From NCBI GenBank assembly GCA_936450465.1, contig OW388293.1, forward strand, positions 27,347,860 through 27,411,859: DNA of 64,000 nt, read 5' to 3'. The DNA is from Gibbula magus. Lineage: Eukaryota; Mollusca; Gastropoda; Trochida; Trochidae. The position numbers and the translations under genes were made by a program. Below the pieces are notes generated by a model. The model saw only the letters and a list, made by a program, of their open reading frames with translations, did no database searches and was not told the origin of the DNA. Numbering within the stretch: position 1 is the first letter of the stretch; each line of letters opens with the position of its first letter. Shown here piece after piece: positions 1 to 12,100 of the stretch.

Positions 1-177
1 TCAGCCTTGCGCTGATGGAACTCCTGCAGAATCACTGTCCAGACGGCCGGGATGTGCTTGCCCTGTATCTCTGCCGGGAATGATTCCAGGTCCTTCATCA
101 GCTGAACATGTCCTGGTTGATCCTTATCCAAGTCGAACAGAGACGCTTCAAGGTGACCCATAAGGATGTCCCGCAAA
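1..177 (-). CDS. RNF213-like exon 28 (C-terminal, truncated by window edge)
   Basis: Phase 2 in. LRDILMGHLEASLFDLDKD ... IPAVWTVILQEFHQRKA is collinear with the human C-terminus (SLRDTLVSYMQTKE ... SVWKTAAVLKWNREM). No stop is reached before base 1; by homology it should follow within a few codons. Confidence 0.87.
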
Positions 178-3100
178 CTGAAAATACAATACAAAAAAAT
201 ACAGCCATTGTCTCTGTAGCTCATCAGGCTTAAAACAACAAACTAAGTAAGTTTCCGGAAGTATTTATCAGAAATATACCAAATTTCAATTATATTATGT
301 AATAAAAGAATATTTTAGATCATGATCCCTATTTGGGGTCACAGGGTCACCAACTCTACAATTTAGAATCCTCAAATAGGTTTTTAGGTCAAGAATTCCC
401 ATTGGCTAAGGAGTTTGTAAATAAAATTTCACCTCTTTAGAGTCACATGTTTTTGAGAACAAGTTGAAAAAGTGAAAAGACGCCATGACATGTGCTCATC
501 AGGCCTCTCAGGCCAGAGGAGCTAATTAATCACTCATATTCAGTAAATAAGGGCAATTTTAAAAGGTATTGGACACGTTAGCGATCATTATGTACATAAA
601 TTATAAACCGGCAAATGACTGTCTTAATGACCTTGAAGGAAGAGTTACTACCATTTTGAGCAATGATTAAAAGTATATTTATTACTTGAAGGGAGGATAA
701 TTGTCCATACTGACCAAACTGTTGTCATATCGACAGCCTCCTGGTCTGTGTGAGCCACTCTGAGAAGGAGAGAGTCAAACATCTGCTGCAGCAGCTGCTC
801 CAACTTGTCCAAGCTCTGAGTCTGCACAAACTCCTTCAGCTCAGTCCTCAGTTCCTTACTCAACTCCTCTTTGAACTTGCTGTCCAAGTGGGGAAAGGAA
901 TCCTGGAAGGAAGACATGATATGAATGTTCAGTCAAGGTTGTATTAATACAATCTCAAGTCAGTTCAAATATAACTCTCATACCTCGCTGTGTTTCGATC
1001 TGAGTACTGCTCTGCACAATTTCCATATGAATGCAGGCCTGTAACGTGGTCCTGTGAATAGCTCAGTCGACCGCTATCAGTGAAGTTCAGCAACAATGGG
1101 CATGGCTTGCCACATGGGTGGGTTACCCACTACATTGCTGGATAAACTGAGAGTTTGAAGGATCATTCCCTGCCCCACACTGAGACTTGAGTTGAGAGAC
1201 TTGTGGTGTTACCCTGGGTAAGTGACTTAGTTCGGTGTGTGCCTCTATCCACCCAGCAGTAAATGGGTACCTGGTATGATACAATGCTAGTCTGAATTTG
1301 AACCTTGAGCGCCTGACAGGCGCTGTATTCTCCTCAGGAAATGTTCTGTACTCGTTGACCAATATGTCGACCAGTGGTTAATTGAGCATGCAGTGTGCAA
1401 AGATTCCATATTTGTTTTGATTCAAAATGTAATAGAAGTTATGTCAGTTGCCGAATTAGAACAAGTGTAGATGTTAGGACAATGCATTTCAGGTGTAAAT
1501 GATGGGACTCACCTGTCTGAATTTTTCTGCAAGTACAACTGATTTTTCAAAGTTCAAGAGTAGCCATAATGACTGCACATGCTTGAACTCGCAGAATTGT
1601 CTGGCCTAGAAATAAAACAATATAACAATCAAACAAAAGGTTTAATACTACCAACAAGAGTAAGCTATATATACATAATATAATATTAAGTTTTCGACAG
1701 GCATTTAGAAGTGTAATACATAAGAAAAACAAGATTATCTTGAAAACAGTTTCTTTGTTGTGAAGATACACAGCGATTCAGAGTAAATGTTTATCAAATT
1801 ATCATGCAGGTGGATTGACAACATGCAAACTGATGAAGATTTCGCATATACTCAAAAACGTTGTGCTCTCGATCCATAGCAAAAATATTTATATATATAT
1901 ATTCATATTCAAAACACACAAAATTCAATAAAATTAATGCACCCAGTTGATGGATTGGATAACCGCATGTGCTGTTATTATTGTCACAATTTTGAATATT
2001 AACAATAACATTTTTTTCATTAAACATCAAAATCATAAAATAAATCACTTACTTTCTGACTCGCTATGGTTTGTTTCATCTTTAGAGCATCAGACATGAA
2101 CTTCTGCAGAGATAAGTTTGCTTCGCCCCCAAGGTATTTGAGGAAACTGATTGCAATGTCCAGAATGTTGATCGAGTCAACAATGTCTGACAATTCTGAT
2201 TTCAACTCTCTCATAATCTGTATTTTCACTGCAGGGGGCAGAGATTGCTGCAATATGAATAATACAAGTAAATAAAGTTGTAACATTAAACAACATTTAA
2301 TTGCAAAAGCAGTAATAATGTTTACATCTGTATCCTTAGCCCCTGGTTAAAAATGGAATATACTCTTTGATATCATAATGATTTCTTGTAATGTACTATA
2401 ACAAGGAACGGTGAAGTTACAAAAAAACAAAATATTGTGCAAATAGTTAACCTGAGGTATCTTGTCCCGAAGAATTGAAAACATGACCACGTTACCAGCA
2501 TCAGCAGCATACATCATGGTGTCGATCTGAAGCAGAATGTAGATGAACTAAAACAGACATTCCTCAAAAAACTGTGGACAACTCACAATGTCTCACCAAT
2601 AGGGAATGTAAAAAAAGACTTGCTTGGTCAAATAAACTTTAATACAATTTTTTTACACTTTGAACACAAGGAAATATGTAGGTAGTAATTGCACATGTGC
2701 ACATATCGCGTTTGCCTAGCAACCGTTGTTTCATCGTGACTTCCCGTATTTTGTTGTCTGTGACGTCAAAAAACTATTATTCCTGACGTCACTGTAGTAG
2801 GCCGTTTCCAGACTATTTTGACGCAAATCAAATGGTAATCAAAAGGTAATAAAGAAATTATTACACTGAAAAGTATGCCATATGACTTTTACAAAAATTG
2901 TGCAAATGCATGTATAACCCTCGCTCTCGCTCGGGCAATACAAAAATTTACACTCGTTTCGTAAAAGTCATATGACACACTTAATCAGTTAATAATCTCT
3001 CTTTATCAGCAGTTGCTAGTAAATGTTCACACGTTCACAAGACTCACAGGAATGACGTGTCCTTTCTGCTCAACCCTGGACTTGGCCTGCAAGATGGTTT

Positions 3101-6100
3101 CTCTCAGTTGGTACTCGAACCCAGCGAAGTCGTAATCAATCTTGGTTCCCTTGCCCAGTTCAAAGGAGTAGTTGCAGTTGGCCAGCACAAGAGGAAGCAA
3201 GTCTCTGTCCGGGTGGTAGCTCACAAGATGGCAGCTGTGGAGTTTCCTCACACTTACTTCTGGCAGGCGACTGAAACTGATGATCAGAAGGTTTGTTTAA
3301 CAGAGTGGAATAACAAAACTCATGAGATTGGTGCCAGGCAGGTTTCACATACTTAATCTGGTACCGGTCCTGATGATTAAACGTTGGATTATTCAATATA
3401 AGTATGCTTACCGTACATAAATGATATAATAGAACAGTTCACTGGGCATGTATTATGCAGTTGTCCCACACTTACATCTTGTCATGCGACTGAAACTACT
3501 CAAGATAAATAATTGGTTTGACACAGTTTGACCGCTATATTAATTACCTTATTGGTACAAATTGACTCTTCATATAACAAAAGCTTAGGTTACTGTAAAA
3601 TGATGCTGAAAAACATCATAAACTAAGAAACATCTTAACTAACCCTCACTTGACAGTGGAAGATATCTACACGGTTGATTTGTTGATAAATATTTCTTCA
3701 TGTCCTAATCAAAATTTTGTCACAAAAGTTATTTACTACCTTGTCTTATTGATGTTACAGTAACTCTCCATAAAGGTGTTGTGTATACGGAGCAGGAACT
3801 CGATGGTCATGTAGGAGCAGATTCCAGGTCCCTGAGTGGATGGCAGGAGAACGGCCAGTGGAGAATTCTCATCAACCTTCAGGTTCTTGTAGGCATCTGG
3901 TAGGTGGATTAGACCATCGTGGACTGTCCAACAGCCTACAGGTGAAACATGTATAATTAATATCATATTAATATCCACAGGATCTTGAAGGCATCTGGTA
4001 GGTGGATTAGACCATCGTGGACTGTCCAACAGCCTACAGGTGAAACATGTATAATTAATATCATATTAATCTCCACAGGATCTTGAAGGCATCTGGTAGG
4101 TGGATTAGACCATCGTGGACTGTCCAACAGCCTACAGGTGAAACATGTATAATTAATATCATATTAATATCCACAGGATCTTGAAGGCATCTGGTAGGTG
4201 GATTAGACCATCGTGGACTGTCCAACAGCCTACAGGTGAAACATGTATAATTAATATCATATTAATCTCCACAGGATCTTGAAGGCATCTGGTAGGTGGA
4301 TTAGACCATCATGGACTATCCAACAGCCTACAGGTGAAACATGTATAATTAATATCATATTAATCTCCACAGGATCTTGAAGGCATCTGATAGGTGGATT
4401 AGACCATCATGGACTGTCCAACAGCCTACAGGTGAAACATGTGTAAATATTTGTACAGGTCTTGTAGGCATCTGTGCATTCATATCAGTTTAATTAGCAT
4501 TAGGAAGATGGAGTGGACTCTGTGAAGTAGACTGTCAAACTATGTTCTGAGAAGAGGTTTCTGGTTGAGAAAGCAACTCACCATCACTGTTTACTCTTTC
4601 CTTCACACAGTTCCATGCGGCAACAAAATCAGAGATCAGATTTTGGAAGTCTTTTCTTGATTTAGGATCTGAAGAAGATGAACACCAGTTAGTATAGTTT
4701 AAAGTGTATAATAAGGGAATGCATGGACCAGAAGATGCAAAACTGAAAATCTAAGAAAACCTCTGTTATCATCCTCAAGTGTCCCAATAGTGAAAACACA
4801 GAAGTCAGTGGCAGATCCAAAGGGGTGTTCAGGGGATTCAACTCCATTGTTGTAAGTTACCTGCTGGATACCCCTACTCTGATGGATGTAAACTGGATGT
4901 ACCCACTGGGTGAACCCCATCCAAACCCCTGTCCTCCTTAAACATTCCTGGATCTGCCTTTGGAAGTAGAACCTCAAGACATTCTCATTGACATTTTCAT
5001 AGTGTTTTTTTGATTGAACTTATGGCATGTGCAGTATATGATAGTCTCACCTAGCATGCTCAACATTTCTGCAATAGTCATTTCTATGGCCTGGTTGCGG
5101 TTGAGTGTTCGTCTATACTTGGCCATTAGAGTCTGTTGAAGGCGCAGGATGTTCGGAATGTAATACAAAGCCTGCAGGAATGGATGCTGAAAACAAATAA
5201 ACATGCAGATTTTATCTAATCAATTTACTCATTTGTAAATGTCATTCATAATCCTAAGTAGAACAAATATAACAGTTTGGTGGTGGTGATAATAATAACT
5301 GATGCATTGATGTTAAAGTATGAGAACTGTACTGCTTTCTAACTGGCATGTCACAGAGGAAAATGAACCAAAACTAAATGTTTACCTCTCTCCTGAATAG
5401 GCTCAGGACAGCCATCTTGGACTTCCTGTTCTTGTCACTTTCGACCTGCAGATTGAACTCCCTGAGGAAGTGATCCAGGGTGATGCGAGACCGGTATCTC
5501 CAGACTGCTGGGAACTCGTGGAGACATTCCACCTCCGCAGGTGTCGACTTGTCCACCTCGTACAGCACACTCATCAACTTGTCCTGACCTGAACGAGATA
5601 CCATTACAAAACATATACAGATTGAGAAAGTGTCTTGTCACTCATCAACTTGTCCTGACCTGAACGAGATACCATTACAACACATATACAGATTGAGTAA
5701 GTGTCTTGTCACTCATCAACTTGTCCTGACCTGAACGAGATACCATTACAACACATATACAGATTGAGAAAGTGTCTTGTCACTCATCAACTTGTCCTGA
5801 CCTGAACGAGATACCATTACAAAACATATATAGATTGAGAAAGTGTCTTGTCACTCATCAACTTGTCCTGACCTGAACGAGATACCATTACAAAACATAT
5901 ACAGATTGAGAAAGTGTCTTGTCACTCATCAACTTGTCCTGACCTGAACGAGATACCATTACAAAACATATACAGATTGAGAAAGTGTCTTGTCACTCAT
6001 CAACTTGTCCTGACCTGAACGAGATACCATTACAACACATATACAGATTGAGAAAGTGTCTTGTCACTCATCAACTTGTCCTGACCTGAACGAGATACAA

Positions 6101-9100
6101 TTACAACACATATACAGATTGAGAAAGCATCTTGTTGACAATACAGAACAACAAGCAATTGTTAAGTATTGAAGTCATCACTAACCAATCAGTCTAGCTA
6201 ATTTTCAGAATAGATGTTTTTAGGCATATTTAGATGTAAAAAATTATGTATAAATTGACGAACAAATATATGCTTGTTGTTCCAAACATTCATGACGATT
6301 TAACTTCTCAGATACATGGCATACGGCTAAATTACAAGTTAGTATGAAGTGAAGTAGTTGCTCACATAAAAAATAAGATGTAAGATTTAAATTAAAAACT
6401 GTCAACAATAAAGTTCATATTTTATCATAGTGATTTGCTACTCATTGCCTCACCCATTCTATGATCATTCATCATCAAGTCATTGCAGGTTTTCAAACAG
6501 CTTTCCAAGTCCTGAAAATATTCAAAAACAAAAAAATCATATCAATAAATTTATAACCACCTTCCTTTGCAATACCTTGGGAGACAACTATGTAATCTTC
6601 TTTATCACTCATATCATATGAACATTTAAACTCTATATATAACAGCCTTGGTTGGCAATATTTATGTCAAAAAGAGATTATTGACTTGCACAGTTTAACT
6701 CATCCTTTATTCAGTATATATATTGAAACTACTTCTGTAGTGTCACATTTCCAGAGTAATGGTATCCGTAAGCCCTGAGACGAAGTGGGAAAACAAACGT
6801 ACAGTAATTGAAATAAAAATATGTTTTACCTTCAGAGGAGGTGTGATGAAAGTGCTTGCAATCATATCCTCCCATTTTTCTCTCGTCTCTTTGTCAACTA
6901 GAACCTGGTCAGAGAGATCCTGAAATTGTTCTGGAAATAACATATTCATTATTGTTCTCATTCAGTAATTTAGAGTACCGGGTATGTTTATTGGCCATTG
7001 GTCCTGTAGCTCATCAGACTTTAAATAATAGTAAACTAGATGAGCATTTGCGTGACACCGCAAAAGCAGAGCAGCCCCGAAACTTAGGATCTCGTCTTTC
7101 CCTGTTTCGCCTTCTCGTCAGCATCAATAAAATGGGAATTTTTTTTATCAAATTTTTTTCATTATTCAAGTTATTTTTTACTAACAAGTTGATCGAATCA
7201 TCACTGAAGTCACTTTTCATAAGTTTGTTCTTAAAACATATTTCTGATTTCAAAATTGGATCAAAGGATTAACCTGGCCTTAACCAATAGCTCATGACCT
7301 TGAACTTTTACCTTCAAGGTCACACCATCAATGATTAATTTTCATTGTGCATAACAATCATGCAATGACTCAAACTGTTCATAGTTAAAATAAGGCATAT
7401 TCATAAAAGCATGCTTAAGTTGTTACCTTTGACCTTGAATGTCAAAACAATTCCCCAGGGGTATAAGTAAGAAGTTATATATATGAGTTCTCAAACCTTC
7501 TATGATAAAAGTTATAGTCAATACAAAACGCGCCGGCGGCGCAGAAACTGCGCAAAAACTGTAACAGCCCCGACTAAGTCAGAGCTGCTAAATATCAACT
7601 ATGACTGCCGCAGCAGTATTTAGGTCTTCAAGACTTGTTTGATCTTGAACTCCATTTTTGACTTCACCCTTTAATTAATCATCTTCCCTGCTTTAAAATG
7701 AGCTATCAAACATGTCTCAATCTTGTCTGTATAGATCTTGAAATTATGCATATGTAGGTGCTGATAACACTTGAATAGCGTAATTAGTTAAGCAGTCGTG
7801 ATCCTTTGAAGGCCAATGGGGATTCTAAATCGTAGATTTAGGTTCCCTATTGGCCAATGAGTCTGTACACATCACTTCAGCTTTCTTGGACCTTTTTGTA
7901 CTGAAGAAGAAGATGAAAATAGGTTTTTAGGTCGTGACCCCTGTGACCCACATTTGAGGTCACAGGGTCACGAAATCTACAATTTAGAATCCCCATTGGC
8001 CAAGGAGTCTGTTCATGAAATTTCAGCTTTCTAGAGCATTTCATACTTGAGAAGAAGATTGGATATAGGTTTTTTAGGTCATGACTCATGTGACCTACAT
8101 TTGGGGTCACAGGGTCACGAAATCTACAATTTAAAATCTGTACAGTATACTGTAGAGTATATGGTTTTAGACAAGAAGTTGAAAATGAGAAAAGTTTACA
8201 GATGGATGGACAGATGGACGGATGCCGGACACCATGAGCTTAAATAGAGCCATGGCTCTTTAGCTCAACAGTGCTTGAATGATTTATTATCTAAAATTGA
8301 AGATAAAAAAAAACAGAGCCATTGGCTCTGTAAGCCTTTTGCATGCTTTATAGTTTTAAGTATTTTATCATACAAACCAATGATCACAAACATTGATGAG
8401 TTTTTGTAAGTACTAACTGTTAATTCAAATAAAACTAATTTTGCCACATAGGAGGTTCATTCAATTAAATGCTGTCAAAATACTCTTAATGGATGGCTCA
8501 CACAAAGTAATTTAAAGGCACAAATATGCAAACCATTAATTTAAAAACACAAAAAAAAAGAACATCATTCAATGAAACTAACATTTGCTTGCAGCTAAAA
8601 ATTGCACTTAGCCAACATCCCCCTTTCAGGCCCGATGAGCTAAAAATTGACTGAAATCGATTATAAATGATAGTGAGATATCTTCACTTTACTCTGAACA
8701 AACAATGAGACGAAACATGTATCTGGCTTAATTACCTGACTGTCAGAGTGAAAAATTGACAGAGACCTGGTGACAGAAAAAGGGGAATGTCCGAAAGAGA
8801 TATGGTGACAGATGAAGTGAATCTCTGACTGACCCGACTGAGAGATTTGGTGACAGATGAAGTGGATATCTGACTGACCTAACTGAGAGATCTGGTGACA
8901 GATGAAGGGAATCTCTGAGAGATCTGGTGACAGATGAAGTGAATATCTGACTGACCTGACTGGGACATCTGGTGACAGATCAAGCAAATCTCTGATTGAC
9001 CTGAATGAGAGATCTGGTGACAGATGAAGTAGATTGACTGACCTGACTGGGACATCTGGTGACAGATGAAGTAAATATGACTGACCTGACTGAGAGATCT

Positions 9101-12100
9101 GGTGACAGATGAAGTAAATATGACTGACCTGACTGAGAGATCTGGTGACAGATGAAGTGAATCTCTGACTGACCTGACTGAGAGATCTGGTGACAGATGA
9201 AGTAAATATGACTGACCTGACTGAGAGATCTGGTGACAGATGAAGTAAATATGACTGACCTGACTGAGAGATCTGGTGACAGATGAAGTAAATATGACTG
9301 ACCTGACTGAGAGATCTGGTGACAGATGAAGTAAATATGACTGACCTGACTGAGAGATCTGGTGACAGATGAAGTAAATATGACTGACCTGACTGAGAGA
9401 TCGGGTGACAGATGAAGTAAATATGACTGACCTGAATGAGAGATCTGGTGACAGATGAAGTAAATATGACTGACCTGACTGAGAGATCTGGTGACAGATG
9501 AAGTAAATATGACTGACCTGACTGAGAGATCTGGTGACAGATGAAGTGGAGCAGCAAGAAGACATCGTCCACACTTTTCCCGCTGGCCAAATGGATGATG
9601 TCCAGGTCCTTCTGCAGATGCTCCCAGAAAAACTCTCCCATATCCTCCTGCACCGCTGGTTTTACCAAACCAGAAACAGCCTGGAAAAAAAAGGAAACTA
9701 AATTAATTTTTTTGGGTCAAATATTCTCAATACAAAAATTATTATTCATCCCAGAAAAACTGTCCAATATCTCAAAAAATTATATTTGGACTGTTATTAT
9801 GGTGAAAACTAAATTTGAACAACAAAAATAGAGCCATTGGCTCTGTAGCTCATAAGGCTTTAAACAATACATTATATAAGTTTCATATGTAAATTTTCCA
9901 GGAGTATTTATCAGAGGGATAATTTTTTTTAAGTATTTTATGTAAATGTAGAAAAATAGAACTATGGGCTCTGTAGATCAATATGATCTGTTTTGTTTGC
10001 ATAACCTCAACTTGTTCTAGAGTTTTTTTCATACTGGAAAAGAATTTAAAATAGGTTCTACAATTTGGAATCCCCATTGTCTAAGGAGTTTGTTCACAAT
10101 ATTTCAGCTCTCTAGTGCTTTTCAGACTGAAGAAGAAGATGAAAATAGGTTTTCAGATCATGACCCCTGTAATCGTATTTGCGGTCATGGAGTCACAAAA
10201 TCTAAAATTTAGAATCCCCATTGGACGAGGAGTCTGCAAACAACTTTTCAACTCTCTAGAGTTATTGGTCCTGGAGAAGAAGTAAAAAAAGCGAAAACTT
10301 TACAGATGGCGGTCAGATGCCAGACACCATGCCATGCTATAAGCCTATCGGGCCTTTCAGGCCTTTCAGGCCTGATGAGCTAAAAAGATTAAAATGGGTA
10401 TATAGGTCGTGGCCCCTGTGACCTATATTTTGGGTCATAGGGTTACCAAATCTTCAATTTAGAATCCACATTGGCCAAGGAGTCAGTACACAACATTTCA
10501 GCTTCCTACAAACAAACTCATACTGGAGAAGAAGATGAAAACAGGTTTTTAGGTCATGACCCATGTGACCTGCTATTTGTAACTTGTAAGACACTGTAGC
10601 ACCATTTTCTTACTGAAATAAAGTGCTCTTACAAAAATATAAATAAGTGTTACCAATTGGTAACATTATTGGTACCAATAATACTCCTGAATCAATAAAA
10701 AGATTTCTAAAACGTACATTGTTCAGTTATGTCATGCGAGTTCAATTATCCTCGGGCGGCCATTTTAGTAATTCGAACTAACCTGTATAGGTTTCAGATT
10801 CTTTGAAGAGGATCCTCCTTGGGGTACTTATTGCATAAAATCCTTGATTTTTGATATATGACAGGTTGTAACTATATTTTCCACTTAAAATTAGTTAAAA
10901 AAACTAAAAAAACGTACTTTGGGTCACCCCTTTCGAGCCCCACCCCTTACGGTTGTCATGCAACCAGGGGCGGATAACTCTAATCTCACCACTTTTCCAT
11001 CCAGTCATGCAGGCTGAATGAAGGGGAGGTGGGTGGCCCTACCCCAAGGAGGATCCTCTTCAAAGAATCTGAAACCTATACAGGTTAGTTCGATTCTTTT
11101 TCAGAAGGGATCCTCCTTGGGGTACTTATTGCATAAGACAGACTCCCAAAGATTGAATCTAAGGCAGTGGCATTCAGACTGCACCCAAAGGCGCACAGAA
11201 TATATGAATATACAAAGTTAACTCACCCAAAGTACCTTGCGAATCCACCATGGAGGAGACCAACATTGACCTGGGGATTACCTGGCGCACTCGCAGTCGC
11301 CTTACTGGTCAAAATACCCCGCCCCCCCCCCTTTTTTTGAAAAGAGAGAACGAGGGCAAAAAAGGTACCATATAAACTCCCCGCGGGGGACCTCAGCCAG
11401 GGAGGTCACCTTGGGAAAAAAGGACTTGGGCCCTTAGTATCAACGTGATATTAGTGGCATTAGTAACATTTAAAAACAGAACGCACAACCCTCCTCTGCT
11501 CATTCAGCTAGGGGGTTGACGACTCTGCCCACCGGAGAGAACTGTCTGACCAAACCGAGCACGCTCCGCCGAGAGCCTGTCAAGTTGGTAGTGACGAATG
11601 AACGTGCTAGGCTGGCTCCAGATAGCAGCGGAGCAGATCTCTTTGATAGGCAGGGCCGCTGCATACGCCTTAGACGTCGCAACTGCCCTAACCGAATGAG
11701 CCTTGAGGTTACCCGGGGGCTCACGGCCCTTGTGAACATATGCAAGACAGATCGTCGAGACAATCCATCTTGATATGGTCTGCGTAGAAGCAGGTAAGCC
11801 CTGCTTACCTCCCCCATAACAACAAAAGAGTTGCTCATCTCTACGGATGGAGGCCGTTCTTTTGAGATAGGCTCTCAGCGTCCTGCGCACGTCCAGAATG
11901 TGTGCGTGCGAGGCCTGAGACCCTGATGCAGCCGGTTGCCTAAGAGCCGGTAATTCTATTGGGGCCGAGACATGGAATGAGTGGGCCACTTTTGGCCGGT
12001 AGGAGTCTGGCAGTCTAATGCTGACTCTGTCCCTGTGGAAGACTGTAAGCTCGGGATTGGAGGACATAGCATGTATGTCTCCTACCCGTCTGCCAGAAGC

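Noticed and set aside
3892..6136. Regular repeats as CRISPR-like arrays
   Set aside because: There are no unique spacers; these are direct tandem repeats of exon-intron edges in a eukaryotic gene.
8661..9668. Long ORF with SQSGQSYLLHLSPDLS-type repeats as a separate secreted or repeat protein
   Set aside because: It is exon 16 reading through the intronic 43-bp minisatellite; the exon has a homologous end and a normal donor at 9518.
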